The notes below the pieces were generated by a model that searched no databases, was not told where the DNA came from, and saw only the letters and a list, made by a program, of their open reading frames with translations. A stretch of DNA of 64,000 nt from Canna indica. Its lineage: Eukaryota; Streptophyta; Magnoliopsida; Zingiberales; Cannaceae. The stretch spans positions 51,602,001-51,666,000 of the forward strand of contig CP136895.1 in NCBI GenBank assembly GCA_034359265.1, given 5' to 3'. Positions 1-11,213 of the stretch are shown here, piece after piece (the stretch's first letter is position 1; every line of letters starts with the position of its first letter). The translations under genes and the position numbers were made by a program.

Positions 1-1375
1 GACATTTTGTATGGTTATCATCTTTTCATTAAGCATGCAAAGTTCCTTTTTCAATGTTAGCATGCTATTATTCAAATGCTCTACTTGATCACTTAAATAC
101 TTGTTTTCATTTTCTAATTTTTGGTTGTCAATTTCTAAGTCCTTCTTAGCTTTCTCTAGGGTGCATGTTTCTTCCTTAAGGGTATCTACTTCTTTTCTAT
201 GGCATTGCATGAAAGTAATAAACTATTATTCTCAATCTCTAAGGATTTATTGTCCTTTTTAAGGTCACTAAATTTTCTCCTAATGGTATTAAATTCATCG
301 TGCATTTGTTCAAATTCACTTTCTAGTTCTTCTTGAGTAAAAGAAACTTCACTGAAAGTAAACCTTACCTCATCATCATTTGTCATCAAGCAAAGATTTG
401 CTTTTTCACTCTTTGCTTTGTCTTCACTCGATGAGGCCTCGCTTTCATCCCACATGGCCATCATTGCCGTCTTCTTCTTGTTGTACTTTTCCTTTTTGTG
501 AGGGTTGGAGGTGGAGGCCATCTTGAGAAGTGGGCAATCTCTCCTTAGATGTCCGATCTTGTTGCAATTGTAGCATGTGTAGCCTCCTCTTCCCTTCCTC
601 ATGCCTCCCCTCATGAAACTCATGAATCTTCTTGCTAGCATCGCCATTTCTTCAAGATCATCCGTCTCTTCCTCGAATGATGATGACTCTTCTGCTCGAT
701 GTGATGCTTTTAAGGCGATGGTCTTGCCTTTGGGGGCATCTTCCTCTTGGTATTGCTTCATGTGGGTCTCATGTGTCATGAGAGACCCAATGAGCTCGGT
801 AATCTTCAAGGTGCTCGAGTCCTTGGCTTCCATGATGGTTGTGACTTTGGACTCCCAAGATTTTGGAAGGGAAAGGAGGAGCTTCCTTACCTTCTCCTCT
901 TCCCTTATTTCTCTGCCAAGGTTAGCTAAGCCATTTGTAATATTTTGGAATCTAGAATGCATGGCATCAATGGACTCATGTGATAGCATCTTAAACATTT
1001 CATAATCATGCATGAGTAAGTTTATTTTGGATTTCTTTACTTGTGAAGTCCCTTCATGGGTGGTCTCTAGGACCTTTCATACTTCATATGCGGACTTACA
1101 TATAGAAATCCTATTGAATTCATTAATTGATAGGCCGCAATATAAAGCATTGACGGCCTTTGCATTTGTATTGAAGAGTCTAATCTCTTCTTGGTCCTAT
1201 TTATCCATATCCTTATTGGGTTGCTTATACTCTACTAAAATCATCCTCCATACATCCATGCCTATAGATTGTAGGAAGTTATTCATGCGGATCTTCCAGT
1301 AGGCATAGTTGTTTCCATCGAATAGTGGTGGAGTATGAGTATAGGACCCTTGAGCTAATTGGATTTCACTAGAAA
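1..1375 (-). pseudogene. gag: copia gag (capsid, zinc knuckle), broken
   Basis: Encodes a copia Gag nucleocapsid polyprotein. The N-terminal part shows the FDGNNYAYWKIRM motif and the following helices of the UBN2/DUF4219-type capsid domain; the middle has the SLPKSWE motif; a CCHC zinc knuckle (CYNCNKIGHLRRDC) is encoded near 535-580. A long acidic, then coiled-coil tail follows and continues to base 1. Two stops replace expected tryptophans: TAG at minus codon 1199-1197 and TGA at 1079-1077. A frameshift near 180-186 separates the last 60 codons. The longest open stretch is 186-1013. A host gene is excluded by the adjacent primer-binding site and LTR. Confidence 0.85.
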
Positions 1376-1419
1376 TCTTAATTTGTAGGGAAGATGGTTA
1401 AATCTTGACCTACGACCTT

Positions 1420-1431
1420 GCTCTGATACCA
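1420..1431 (-). promoter_or_regulatory. tRNA-Met primer-binding site
   Basis: The minus strand reads TGGTATCAGAGC two bases after the LTR end. This is the standard plant copia site complementary to the 3' end of initiator tRNA-Met, where minus-strand DNA synthesis starts. Confidence 0.9.
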
Positions 1432-1433
1432 AT

Positions 1434-3143
1434 TGTTGTGTGAAACCCGACACTAGAAGGGGGGTTGAATAGTATCTATCCCCTTTTTGCTATAAGAAAG
1501 CAATGCAAACAAGAATAATTATAGTGGTTCGGCCAACTGCCTACTCCATTACCTTGGCTCCTCACCAAGGATTTCTAACCACTATTTTATAGAGATTATG
1601 TTTCCCTTTGAATACACTGAGGATACTCTTCTCACCACTCTGAGAACACCTCAATCCTATTCACCTAGGCAAAACACAATTCTACAAATCTTTCCCTAAG
1701 TGTTTCCCTAGCACACCTAACAGTTATTACAGATGGAAAACAAGTTTCAAATAAACTTCAAATACAATGGAAAGAGCTTAAGAATTTAAAGATGAACCAA
1801 AGCTCCTTTCCCAAGCCTTCAGGCCTCCAACTTGCAAACAGATGACTCTTTGAGTTGTAGCAAAGTTGAGGGAAGCAGGCGCTTGAAGAATGTTGTCGAC
1901 GGAGGCGAAGGGCGCGCAGCAAATCAATTCTTATGATGGCTCAAATCACTTCTTTTTTTGCTCAATAAAATTTCTAAGAAAGATTAATGGAGTTAGGTGA
2001 GGGGTATTTACACAAACTCAAATACAATGAAATAAACAAGAAAATATACAAGTTATGGAGCAAATAAATAATACAACATATACTTAGATCTAAACACGAG
2101 TCCTAGTTCCTCTTGATGCCTCAATGATGAATAGTTCAAAGCTTGAAGGCAAGATCAATGATGTATCATGGAAACTAGGGTTATCAAAGAGATGGCTCAA
2201 GAAAGGCTTTGAGAATGATCAAGAATAGCTCAATGGAATCATAGATCATGGGAGCAACGCTCTCATGGTCTTGTAGTTATAGACCTTGAGGAGTTGGTCT
2301 CAGCGGCTAAAAAAATAGTCATTTCCGTTGTCCGATCGTTTGCCAGTCGATCGTTGGTCGATTGACTGAGCGATCGAATGCATTCTGCCACTTTTGGGCA
2401 CCATTCGATTGACTGGCCGATCGACCGAAACAAGAAAATCAGCCTTGGTTTGGTTGAGTTTTCTGGTCGTTTGTTCGTTTCTGGTTTCTGTCTTCGCTAA
2501 GTCCTCTTATATAATATTTCTTAACTTTAAATTAACTTTAAAACATAAATGTTATATATGGATTACCCCTCATTTGGATTCAATAAAAATATCTAAAAAA
2601 TCAAAATCCTTAAGATTCAAAATCTAACTTTTGGGGTCTAGTACAAGTTTCTCAAAAACAGAAATTTTATAATCTTTTTGGTCAAATATGGGTAGGTTAA
2701 AAGCTTCCAAAAAATCCTTAAAAATATGACGTTTACTAGTTTTTACCTAAGGAATAATTATTGGGACTTTTGGTGCCAAGAAAATGTCTAGGCTATATAG
2801 CTCTCCATGGAGCTCCCTAAGCTTAGTGAATTTCAGGACCTTTTCTAATTTTCAGGGTTTTCGTGTTTTGGGGTTCGGGTTTAGTTTTTGGGTTTCTTTG
2901 CATCATCATGAGGATTTACAACATATTCTAGACACCCTAAACCTAAACTCTAACTTCCCGAAGAATCCCGAGCAACGATGAGCGTCCTTGCCGATTTCTC
3001 TGAATTCTCAGATTTTTCCGATCGGGGACGTCGAGCGCTAACCGACTTGGAACATGAAAGTATTTCTCAATAAAATCATTAGTTCCATGTTTGTTATCAT
3101 CAAAACCGAGATTAAGATCAAGGTTGAAAATCTTAGGCCAACA
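1434..3143 (-). repeat. 5' LTR of SIRE-like copia
   Basis: On the minus strand it starts TGTTGGCCTAAG at 3143 and ends ACACAACA at 1434, followed by AT and the primer-binding site; TG...CA ends are as expected. It aligns by eye with the LTRs near 57966 and 58741: the first 200 bases, a cluster of CGATCG-type palindromes (2325-2430), and the stretch holding GTGGTTCGGC near the R/U5 region (1525-1560) are shared. Confidence 0.85.
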
Positions 3144-3417
3144 GTCCCTACCTCTTGTCCAACTTAACATCACTTCCACAAGTATAAAATTCACGCAACA
3201 TTTAGAACAATAGACAACTCCCAACAAGTATAAAATCCTACGTTAATTCATGTCTTGAAGAAGACATACCAAATCCCTAGAATGAAAGGGTCGGCCCTTC
3301 CTTATCCTACACCTCCACCTTGTTCAACGAATCTATGAACGAACAATTCTTTAAAACCTCAAGTAAATTCAGAATTACAAGTTACCATAAAACTGAAGCC
3401 AAAATTTCCAATCATAA
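3144..3417 (-). repeat. Tekay-like LTR fragment, left piece
   Basis: No gene. Together with 5920-5986 this appears to be part of a minus-strand Ty3/gypsy LTR. The piece right of solo LTR A contains a CCCTAAGGGACAAGGGCATG-like stretch also seen in LTR F (45680-45710). It abuts the copia LTR end at 3143. Its boundaries are not defined. Confidence 0.45.
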
Positions 3418-5914
3418 TGTAATACCCGGGAACTTATAAAATTTATTTTTGTTGGGTTCAGCGAGCCGGTTCGGGGACAAGCCGAGTCGAGTCGCGAGAT
3501 CGCCATGACTAGAAGGTACGGTTGAGTACTTCTTAAATTGCATAGCTCTCTATATGTGTGTGTTTATAATTTAATTGGATTTTGGACTCTTGTTGGGTTA
3601 GAATCGGGTTCAATTGGGCCTCAAATTGGATACGGGTAGAGATAGCTTATTGGGTTTAAGTGAGAGGGTCATTGAGGTATATAAAAAATATATATATAAC
3701 CCCCTCAAGCCACCGTGCAGCTCAAGAGGAGCTGCACGCACAACAAGGGGGCGAGGAGATAGACAGAGAAAGAGGGGTGGCGCCGGAGCACGTATTCATC
3801 GCCAGAGATTGGAGTTGCATCAATCGATTTCCTTCTCGTCTAATTAGAGGTGAGTGGTTTTAGAACTTTGATTGGGGATGGCTAGTGTAGGCCGAACCCC
3901 CTTGATGGGATTATGATGTTTTTCGTCGCCAATTTCTTGTCCGAATCTTGGGGCTTCTTGAGTTCCTTCGCTCCTCTTGTCGATGTCTTGTTTCTTGAAT
4001 TTTTAATTGTGTTTTTTTTAGCCTTCGGAGGGCCGGCCGAATACATGAAATTAAGGGGAGGTCATGCCCAATTTTTCTTTAAATTCCAAACTTGTAGAAA
4101 TTGCAAATTTATGAGGTTAGGAAGCATGAACATCTAAGGGAAATATAGAAGGACTTCCTACTCATCACAAAAACCTAGCTTGACATTCCTTAAGGGCGCC
4201 AACCCTATGATGATACCCTTGGGATAGGGTCGGTTGAACACTATGTGGTAATTATGGTTATACATTTTCCTTGCGGTAAGATGGGGATAGGTGTAGGTCA
4301 TTAAATCTCCAAAAGCGATTAATTTTAAAACCTTGGAGTGGTCGGCCGATTACCCTATTAGGGTAATTTGGGAGTTCGGCAATGTTGGACAAGGAAACTT
4401 TGTATCATGTTAAATTTTCCTTATTGCTAATGCTTGGTAGTTATGGATTCCTTATCTTAGCAAATATATTTAGATTGTATTTATCACGATGAATGAGGTG
4501 AAGTTTATGATTATGATTTTATGCATGTGAAGATTAACATGGTGTAGGATGTGTAATCTAAATTATGGTGCATGATTATGAATTTTAAATTGAGATTTAT
4601 GCCTAAATTAGTCTCTACAACGATTAGGTAGATGCTGAAATTTTATTTGCCATGCGGAAATTAATTATTTAAATGCAGTAATGATAGAATAAATTGCTGA
4701 AATTTATTTTCCAAGTGCTCTAATTTAATTGTAGTGCAGTCCTAAATTTTATATGTTGTGAATAAAATTATACATGTTGCAATTAATCACTAGGAAGTCA
4801 TTTCTAGGACTAGGCCTATAATATCCATTGTACACCAAGGATAATTAAGTTGATAGTAACATATATGACACATAGAATATGACTTCACAATATACTCTAC
4901 TAGTGGTTGACGTCAGAATGTAGGGAACAAAACTCTTAACTTCAAATCTAGAGACATCATGGTAGGAACATGACAAGTTATGCTACAAACATGATAGTAT
5001 TGATTTGCACCCAATGAGGAGGGGTAGCACTTTAGGGTTTGATTGAGAAAGCTCGGAAAGGGGCTAGGAGCAGGCGGATGCCTAGGATTAAATTTGAGTA
5101 GGAAATTATGTATGTGAGATGTGTGATGTGTATTCTGATTGTACGGCTGGTCGAGGCTGATTATGGCACATATGACTGGTCGAGGTCGAATAATGTGTGT
5201 GGTTATCCAGATGGTCGAGGTCGAGAATAACCCATGATCATCCGACTAGTCGAGGTCGAGATTAGATCATATTGATGTGGCTAGTCGAGGTCACTTATAA
5301 TTTATGATGCACGGTTGGTCGAGGCCGAATTGAAATTATGTGATGTAGCCCGTTTGGGCCTAGTATATTTCTTTGTACAGGTAGGCTAGTGGGTTGTTTG
5401 CTATGTTTGATGTATGGGCCATAGTGGCTGAATTATTGTGCCTTGTGATAGGCAAGATAAGGTCGAATGGATGTGCTCCAACTGGTTGGTTGAATGGCCA
5501 TGTTTGGTATAAAATCCCTGATATAATATTTTCATTGCTTATGTTGATAATCTACCGGGATTTTGGTGGAGGTTCGATAGAACCACTCGTTGAGTTCCTG
5601 TGGACTCACGATTGTTTTATTTTTGTTTAACAGAGCTTGACCAGTGAGGTAGGCTTTTGGACGTGGCGCGGCTGGAGGAGCAAACGACACCGATGATCTC
5701 GTAGCAGACTGGTTTAGGAGTTGTAGTCAAGTTGATTGTCTTTCATTTTCATGCATAGGGTTGTTAGTTGAGTCATGGAGTCTATACTTTTGTTGATTTA
5801 AAACCATTTCATTTAAAAGAGTATTTATTCCATTTAATTGCATTTATCTGTCATCCATATATGTCCGTGTTGTGGTATGCATGAGGTCACGTGACCCTGA
5901 GTTGGGGCGTGACA
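3418..5914 (+). mobile_element. Ty3/gypsy Tekay-like solo LTR (LTR A)
   Basis: Starts TGTAATACCC, ends GGGGCGTGACA, and is flanked by the perfect 5-bp duplication CATAA (3413-3417 and 5915-5919). There is no internal region, so this is a solo LTR of 2497 bp left by LTR-LTR recombination. TATA-like box TATATAAAA at 3678; donor-like AG/GTGAGTGG with GT at 3850; acceptor-like TTTAACAG ending at 5633, followed by AGCTTGACCAGTGAGG. Just before the acceptor are the small inverted repeats GGTTC/GAACC and GAGTTCC/GGACTC. A hairpin array lies at 5167-5339. Confidence 0.92.
5167..5339 (+). repeat. hairpin array A: constant core, complementary arms
   Basis: About five degenerate units share the core TGGTCGAGGTCGA. 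Flanking arms differ but pair within each unit: CACAT (5167-5171) with ATGTG (5193-5197); GGTTAT (5201-5206) with ATAACC (5227-5232); ATGATC (5234-5239) with GATCAT (5265-5270); ATAATTT (5297-5303) with AAATTAT (5333-5339). The unit at 5275-5295 has only a 3-bp GTG/CAC match. Confidence 0.7.
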
Positions 5915-5986
5915 CATAATTACCCTATTGCAAGGTTCGGCATGCCCTAAGGGACAAGGGCATGCCCTAGGGCTATCACACCTTAC
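5915..5986 (-). repeat. Tekay-like LTR fragment, right piece
   Basis: Begins with the TSD copy CATAA of LTR A and continues the minus-strand LTR fragment until the copia LTR starts at 5987. It contains an imperfect repeat of GGGCATGCCCTAGGG type. Confidence 0.45.
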
Positions 5987-8318
5987 TGAAAGAAATAGTG
6001 CCCTTGAGCCAATCACATGTTGATGTGTAGGGAACTATTTTTTGTTAATAAATAATATGAGGTAACTTTTTATCATATGTTGCATCTATATTTTGTATAT
6101 ATTAGATTGTGATGAACCCCATGGACCTGGACAATTGATTCCAAGGCCATGATGAGATCATGCTAGTGAGACTTAGAATCCAGATGCCCTTGTTCTAAAT
6201 GTTCCCAGTCGTAGGATCACCAATTAGGGGATTGGTGATTTCGAATAGACTGGTGCACTTGGTACATGCCTTATACGATACTGGGTAGCTGATCTCACAG
6301 TTACCTATGAGCCATCATTTAATGTACAAGTGTAGGTGCTCTTTAGGGGATGAGTTCACTGAACTGACCTATACGAGGAACACAGAATGAAATTCTTACA
6401 TGAGTGTCGATAGGATGTTCCTCGGGTGATAGTAGGTCAAAGTAGTCCTTGGACCTGAGGTTATCATTGTTACCTTGTGAGTGTCGACCCATTGCTTTGG
6501 ACTTATCCTTATATGGCCTTCAATATCATGTGCCGAATACCTCTGGGCATGGGAAAGCACCCATGGAGGTATATGAGCAACCAATATCGAATCAGTTACT
6601 CATAGTAAGAGAAGATAATGTCCTATGTGTCCCTACAAGTGTCAACTCAGGAATCTTTGGCCAGAGTAGATATGAATGTCGGAAAAAGGTTTTCTGACAT
6701 GTCATTTTTGAGACGACGACTTGGTAGGCAGAATACATATGAATTGGTATTAGGGTTTAACACTTTTTCTGTACCCTAGCCGTATTCAGGACATTGTGAT
6801 TGAGAGACTCAGTTGCACGGTAACTAATCACCAAAGGGCATTCGATCCCTATAGATTGATCCTCACACTATCTAGGTAATCATGACACGTTGTTAGACTT
6901 CATCTTGACTTGTGAGTGGAGTCTCTCACAACCACACTAAAGGGGTTTAGTGGTAGCTCATAAGATTCGAATAAAAGTCATTCTATTGGATCCGACTCTC
7001 CGTTATGCACAACTCACTATTGGCTTAGTGTCTGGCCCAATGGGTCACACATAACAGGCTAACCTAGTAACGGACCTTATGAGATAAAGTTCGAATGCGG
7101 CCCTATGTCTACTAGCATGGACATGCTACAACTCGATCACGAATCTCGTTTACGGACATGATAGGAAAGTTGTTTACTATAAGAATGAATACACGAGGAA
7201 GGAGTTCCTTGATAACCCTAATTTGTAGGGCATGTCTAAATTGTAGGGGTTGGGACTTGATAATCTTTCATGTAGTTGATTAAATTTAATTATGAATTAA
7301 ATATTTAATTAACTACTTGACCGGGAATATATTTAATTATGAATTATATATAATTTGATTTTGAATCAAATATACATGGTGGAAAAATTAGTTTTCAACC
7401 ATGTGGCTAACCAATTAATTGGAAATTAATTTATTTGGATAAATCCTAATTAATAAGAATTTGATTTATGAAGATAAATCATAAAATTAATAGATATATG
7501 ATTTATAAGGATAAATTATAATTCTATTAATTAATATGAAATTGAATTATTTAGATAAACCTCTTTCCTATTGTTTAGGGAATTAGTTTATTTAGGTAAT
7601 TATCATTCTTGTTTATAAGCTCTTAATTTATGGAGATAAATTAAAGTTTATATTTTATTGGATTTAACTAATTTCGAATTAATTATAAAGTCATTAAAAT
7701 ATAAATAATATAAATTATTTTTGGAGGCAAACCTCGAAATTTTGAATTCCGAGGAGAGAGTTTTTAAGGTGCGAGGTCTACCTTTGTTGCCCCCCCCCCT
7801 CCCCCCCCCCCCCCCCCTTCTATAAATTGTGGCCGAACGCTCCATGGGAGAGGTTGGTAAATTAGTTCTTCCTCATCCTCTCCATTGGTAGCCGGCCATC
7901 TACTTCCTCCTTCCCAGTCTTTAACGAAGCCAAATTGGAGGTGTCTTCTACTCGGGTGTGTCGCCTACTTCATCCACTTGGAGGATTCTGAAGAAGGACA
8001 ACGAGGTATTCTTTGATCTACCTCCCCGTTCTGTTATTTTCTCTTCTCCTCTTTCTCTCGTTTTGCAGCCCGGTTCTTTGTGGAAGGGCCGGCCCAGCAA
8101 GCTCTTGAGATTTCAGGGTTTGAAAAAGCATCTCCGTTGAGCCACGACGAGTCCAATTTTTCACTGCCCTTTTGTTGCGAGGAGCCTGGTGTGGACTATC
8201 ATTGGAGGGTGCGTGTTTGCGTCTTGATACGGGAATAGGAGCACCCTATCCAACCACGCTATAAGGTATACCTTCCCCCTTCTACTCGTAGATTGAATTC
8301 CTTATTCCCATCCCAATA
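5987..8318 (+). repeat. copia LTR, left arm
   Basis: Starts TGAAAGAAATAG and ends CCCAATA (expected CAACA). It is followed by one base and a decayed primer-binding site. It is AT-rich between 7260 and 7740 and carries a poly-C tract at about 7789-7817. Its partner in inverted orientation is 13443-15585. Confidence 0.85.
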
Positions 8319-8319
8319 G

Positions 8320-8331
8320 TGGTGTCAGAGT
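8320..8331 (+). promoter_or_regulatory. decayed tRNA-Met primer-binding site
   Basis: TGGTGTCAGAGT differs at two positions from TGGTATCAGAGC; both are transitions. It sits one base after the LTR end, exactly as in the right arm. Confidence 0.75.
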
Positions 8332-9704
8332 CACCTTTAGCAAAATTTTGGAAATTTTATTTCGTGTTTTGGTCACGTTTACGAACCGTTCGGTCCCTAA
8401 ATGTCATGCAGCCCGGTTTTGGTTTTTAGGGGTTTTGAGTCATTTTTTTGGTTCCATGGTTCTTATGATGAATCGAGGTGGAATCCTACTGTCCATATTG
8501 ATTTTGGACAGAATTTAAACTCAAAAATCCCGTGGGTTCATGGTTGAACAGTCCCGAGAACTGAAAAAATTCAGCATCTGTTGTTTGGACCGTTTTGGGT
8601 GGAAATGTGATCGGATTTGAGCGATTTGGGATTCTATTTTTTCCTTTCTTTTTCATATATGATGTGATGCATGATAGGATGATTATGGATGAGCCATATG
8701 TGCATGTGACTGTGTGTAAAACGTGGTTGTGTGATTGCTTGTAAATTTATGAAATTTCAACATTGTAATTTTTAAATAGGGTCTGCGTACCCCTGCCTTC
8801 CTCTTAAGAATTTTGGTTGTAATTCACTTCTCCCTCTCCTTGTACCTTTCCCCAAGGGTTGTTTGGGGTCTTCTTCTTTTAGTTTTATAAAATTAGAAGT
8901 TTAGAGGCAGATTCGCGACGAGCATGCTTGCTGCCCTGTTTTGGTGCACGCGCTGAGAGAGGGTGTTCGACGCCATGTTGATGACAACTAGAACCCCAGG
9001 AAGGCACTGATGGAACCGGCAACCTACAAGATGTTTTTGGGCAGCCCCTTGGCAAGACGGAACTCCTTAAAAACCCTAGGATGATGGCCTTGGTTTGCCC
9101 GGTGGCTCGGGTGGAACCCTTAGAATATCCATAATCATCCTTATTTACTTTATGCTTTTGTTTATTGCTTTTGCTTCAATTGTAGATAGCTTATATAATT
9201 ATAATTGCATGAAGAAACCCTCCAACAATATTGAGTCCGAATGACTAAGATATTAAGAATGTCGGTCACTCCTTACATCGTTATGAGGGACAAATGTGTC
9301 TATTGTCACAACGGGTTTGTTGTTCACATACAAGGTCTTTTGTGCCAATAGACACGTTGCACCTCATATGACACATATCTCTTTTGTGTCTTTGCTACCG
9401 GCTTGAACATTACTTACCTTGTTGAACTACACTCAAGGGTGGTTGTTTTCTCGCTAGGGTATACGAGCGATGGGTCTGACTCAACTAGCGCTCCTTGGTT
9501 TGTTGTGCACACATAAGGCCTTGGTTGCCCTAGAGGCAAAAACATATGGAAGTCACATAGTGATGTGATCTGTAAAGACTTACCTACCCATGGACTTATT
9601 AGGGTTTGTCATTCTACATGCGAGACCCGAGCAGGAAAAGTGGGGTTCCATCTTTCCCCTAAGGAAGTCTACCAATGAGGGCCTCCCGCTTCCAAATGGT
9701 AGGG
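8332..9704 (+). other. copia leader, left arm, no gene
   Basis: Long untranslated leader between primer-binding site and gag, matched in inverted orientation by 12100-13429. No convincing coding region. It is interrupted by the MITE at 9713 and resumes at 10226-10330. Confidence 0.7.
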
Positions 9705-9712
9705 TATTATGG

Positions 9713-10217
9713 TAGAGGTGGCAATGGGCTAGGCCCGCCCGTGGGCGGCACGGGCCCGGCCTAACTCTGGGCCGTGCCTAACCCGACCCAAAGAATTTCG
9801 GGCCAGGCCGGGCACGACCCGCCTGTGCCCAAGGGGCGAGCTGGGCTCACACCTTGGGCACGTGGGTCGTGCCGAGCCCGGCACATGTGCCAAGCCTTCT
9901 CCTACACCCGCAGGCTAGGCCTAGCGCCACCCAAGCCTAACCTAGTCTGCACTTGGTCTTTTGTTCCGGGCTTGATGAGTAAGTACTTTATTTAATAAAA
10001 TTGTGTATATATATATAAAGACTTTGTGTGGTGGTTAGCTCACCACAAAAAAGCCTAAAGGTCAGCGATTCGAGTCTTATCGTTGGCCTTTAATAATATA
10101 TTCTTGATAATTCGGGTCGGCTCAAGCCCAACCCGAACCTGAAGGGGCGGGCTCAGGCTCAGGCTCAGGCTGGGCCTTCCCTTTGAGTGGCCGGGGCACG
10201 GCCCATTGCCACCTCCA
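9713..10217. mobile_element. hAT-type MITE with 8-bp TSD
   Basis: Terminal inverted repeats GAGGTGGCAATGGGC (left) and GCCCATTGCCACCTC (right). A perfect 8-bp target duplication TATTATGG lies at 9705-9712 and 10218-10225, the length made by hAT transposases. The 505-bp element is GC-rich near both ends and carries no transposase reading frame, so it is non-autonomous. The right arm of the copia duplication lacks it at the matching place, so it inserted after the two arms diverged or only in this arm. Confidence 0.92.
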
Positions 10218-10334
10218 TATTATGGAACCGCAAAAATTAGTGGGAGACATGATTAATTAAAAGACATCATTGATAATAAAATGGTACCTTATACATGTCT
10301 TTTCTTTTGCTTGTAGCATATCATCGTCAACATG

Positions 10335-10403
10335 TCAAACGTACTGTCATTACGTAGACTACATCGATTGGTTTGAACTTTTCAAAAGTATCAGACTTAT
10401 GTC
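10335..10403 (+). pseudogene. gag: copia gag N-terminus, left arm, truncated
   Basis: Encodes a decayed YVDYIDWFELFKSIRLMSQE, corresponding to the NYVDWLRNLRIILTQE stretch of the right-arm gag. Only about 20 codons remain before the junction at 10403/10404, where the reading direction flips into right-arm pol. Confidence 0.6.
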
Positions 10404-11213
10404 TCAAGAGGTAGACATATCCATACCTTCATCTATCGCTATCAACGTGATGAAGTAGGAATACCCACCTCTGGTTTGAGTTGTCATAGGTCCGCAAACA
10501 TCTGTTTGGACTAGCTCTAACAACTCAGTAGCCCTTTCAGTACGCCCAGTGAAGGGGGACATTGTCATTTTTCCTTTGAGACAGGATTCACAAGTTGGCA
10601 TCAATTCAAAATTGAACGGGTCAAACAACCCGTCTTTGTACAACTTGTTAATTTGATTCTCATTAATATGACCCAGTCTCAAGTGTCAAAGATAGATGAG
10701 GTTCAGATTATCTCGTTTCCTCTTGTGCGTTTGTTCGATATGAAAAATATTATCAATTACATCTAAGACCATCAAACCATTTGAAATGTGTTCAGTTCCA
10801 TATAATTCATCAAAATGATATATGTGGCAACAATTACCTTTTAAAGTCATTTCATAACCTTGTTCTAACAACAAAGTAACAAAAATATTCTTTATTAGAA
10901 TTGGAACGTAATAGCAATTGATTAATTCAATGGTTTTGCCTGATGGTAGATACAAACAATAGGTTCCTACGACTAAAGCTGCAACTTTTGCGCCATTGCC
11001 TACCCGAAGGTCATAGTCGCCCTTGTTTAGCATTCTACTTATTCTCAAACCCTGCAACGAATTGCAAATGAGAGCACCACAACCGGTATCCAATACCCAT
11101 GAAGTAGAATATTGTAATGATAGATTTATTTCAATAGCAAACGCACCTGCGGAGGGGGCTTCGGAAGCCCTCTTCTACTTTACTTCTACAATATACTCCT
11201 TGCAGTTGCGCTT
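10404..11213 (-). pseudogene. pol: copia pol fragment: protease and GAG-pre-integrase
   Basis: Reading leftwards from gag: VLDTGCGALICNSLQGL around 11050-11100 is the aspartic protease site region of this copia group (DTGC in place of the usual DSGA). Then RVGNGAKVAAL and a SNGLMVLD stretch. A stop precedes the GAG-pre-integrase part at 10404-10682, with MRLGHINE, CESCLKGKM and the start of the integrase core (TDVCGP). It ends abruptly at 10404 inside the integrase core, at the inverted junction. Reverse transcriptase and RNase H are absent. Confidence 0.8.

Larger units (their letters stand above)
1..3143 (-). mobile_element. Ty1/copia retrotransposon, SIRE/Maximus-like, 5' part
   Basis: The element reads right to left: LTR (3143 to 1434), primer-binding site, short leader, then gag running off the left edge of the window. 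Long LTRs (1.7 kb), a gag with a long coiled-coil tail after the zinc knuckle, and an LTR starting TGTTGGCCTAAG are typical of the SIRE/Maximus lineage (recalled, not searched). The same LTR family recurs at 46441-57966 and 58741-62406. The 3' half lies outside the window, so no target-site duplication can be tested. Gag holds two stops and a frameshift, so this copy is dead. Confidence 0.85.

Noticed and set aside
5187..5330. Possible CRISPR array (spaced repeats)
   Set aside because: Plant LTR context, degenerate short repeats and complementary arms; CRISPR arrays are prokaryotic and need near-identical repeats.
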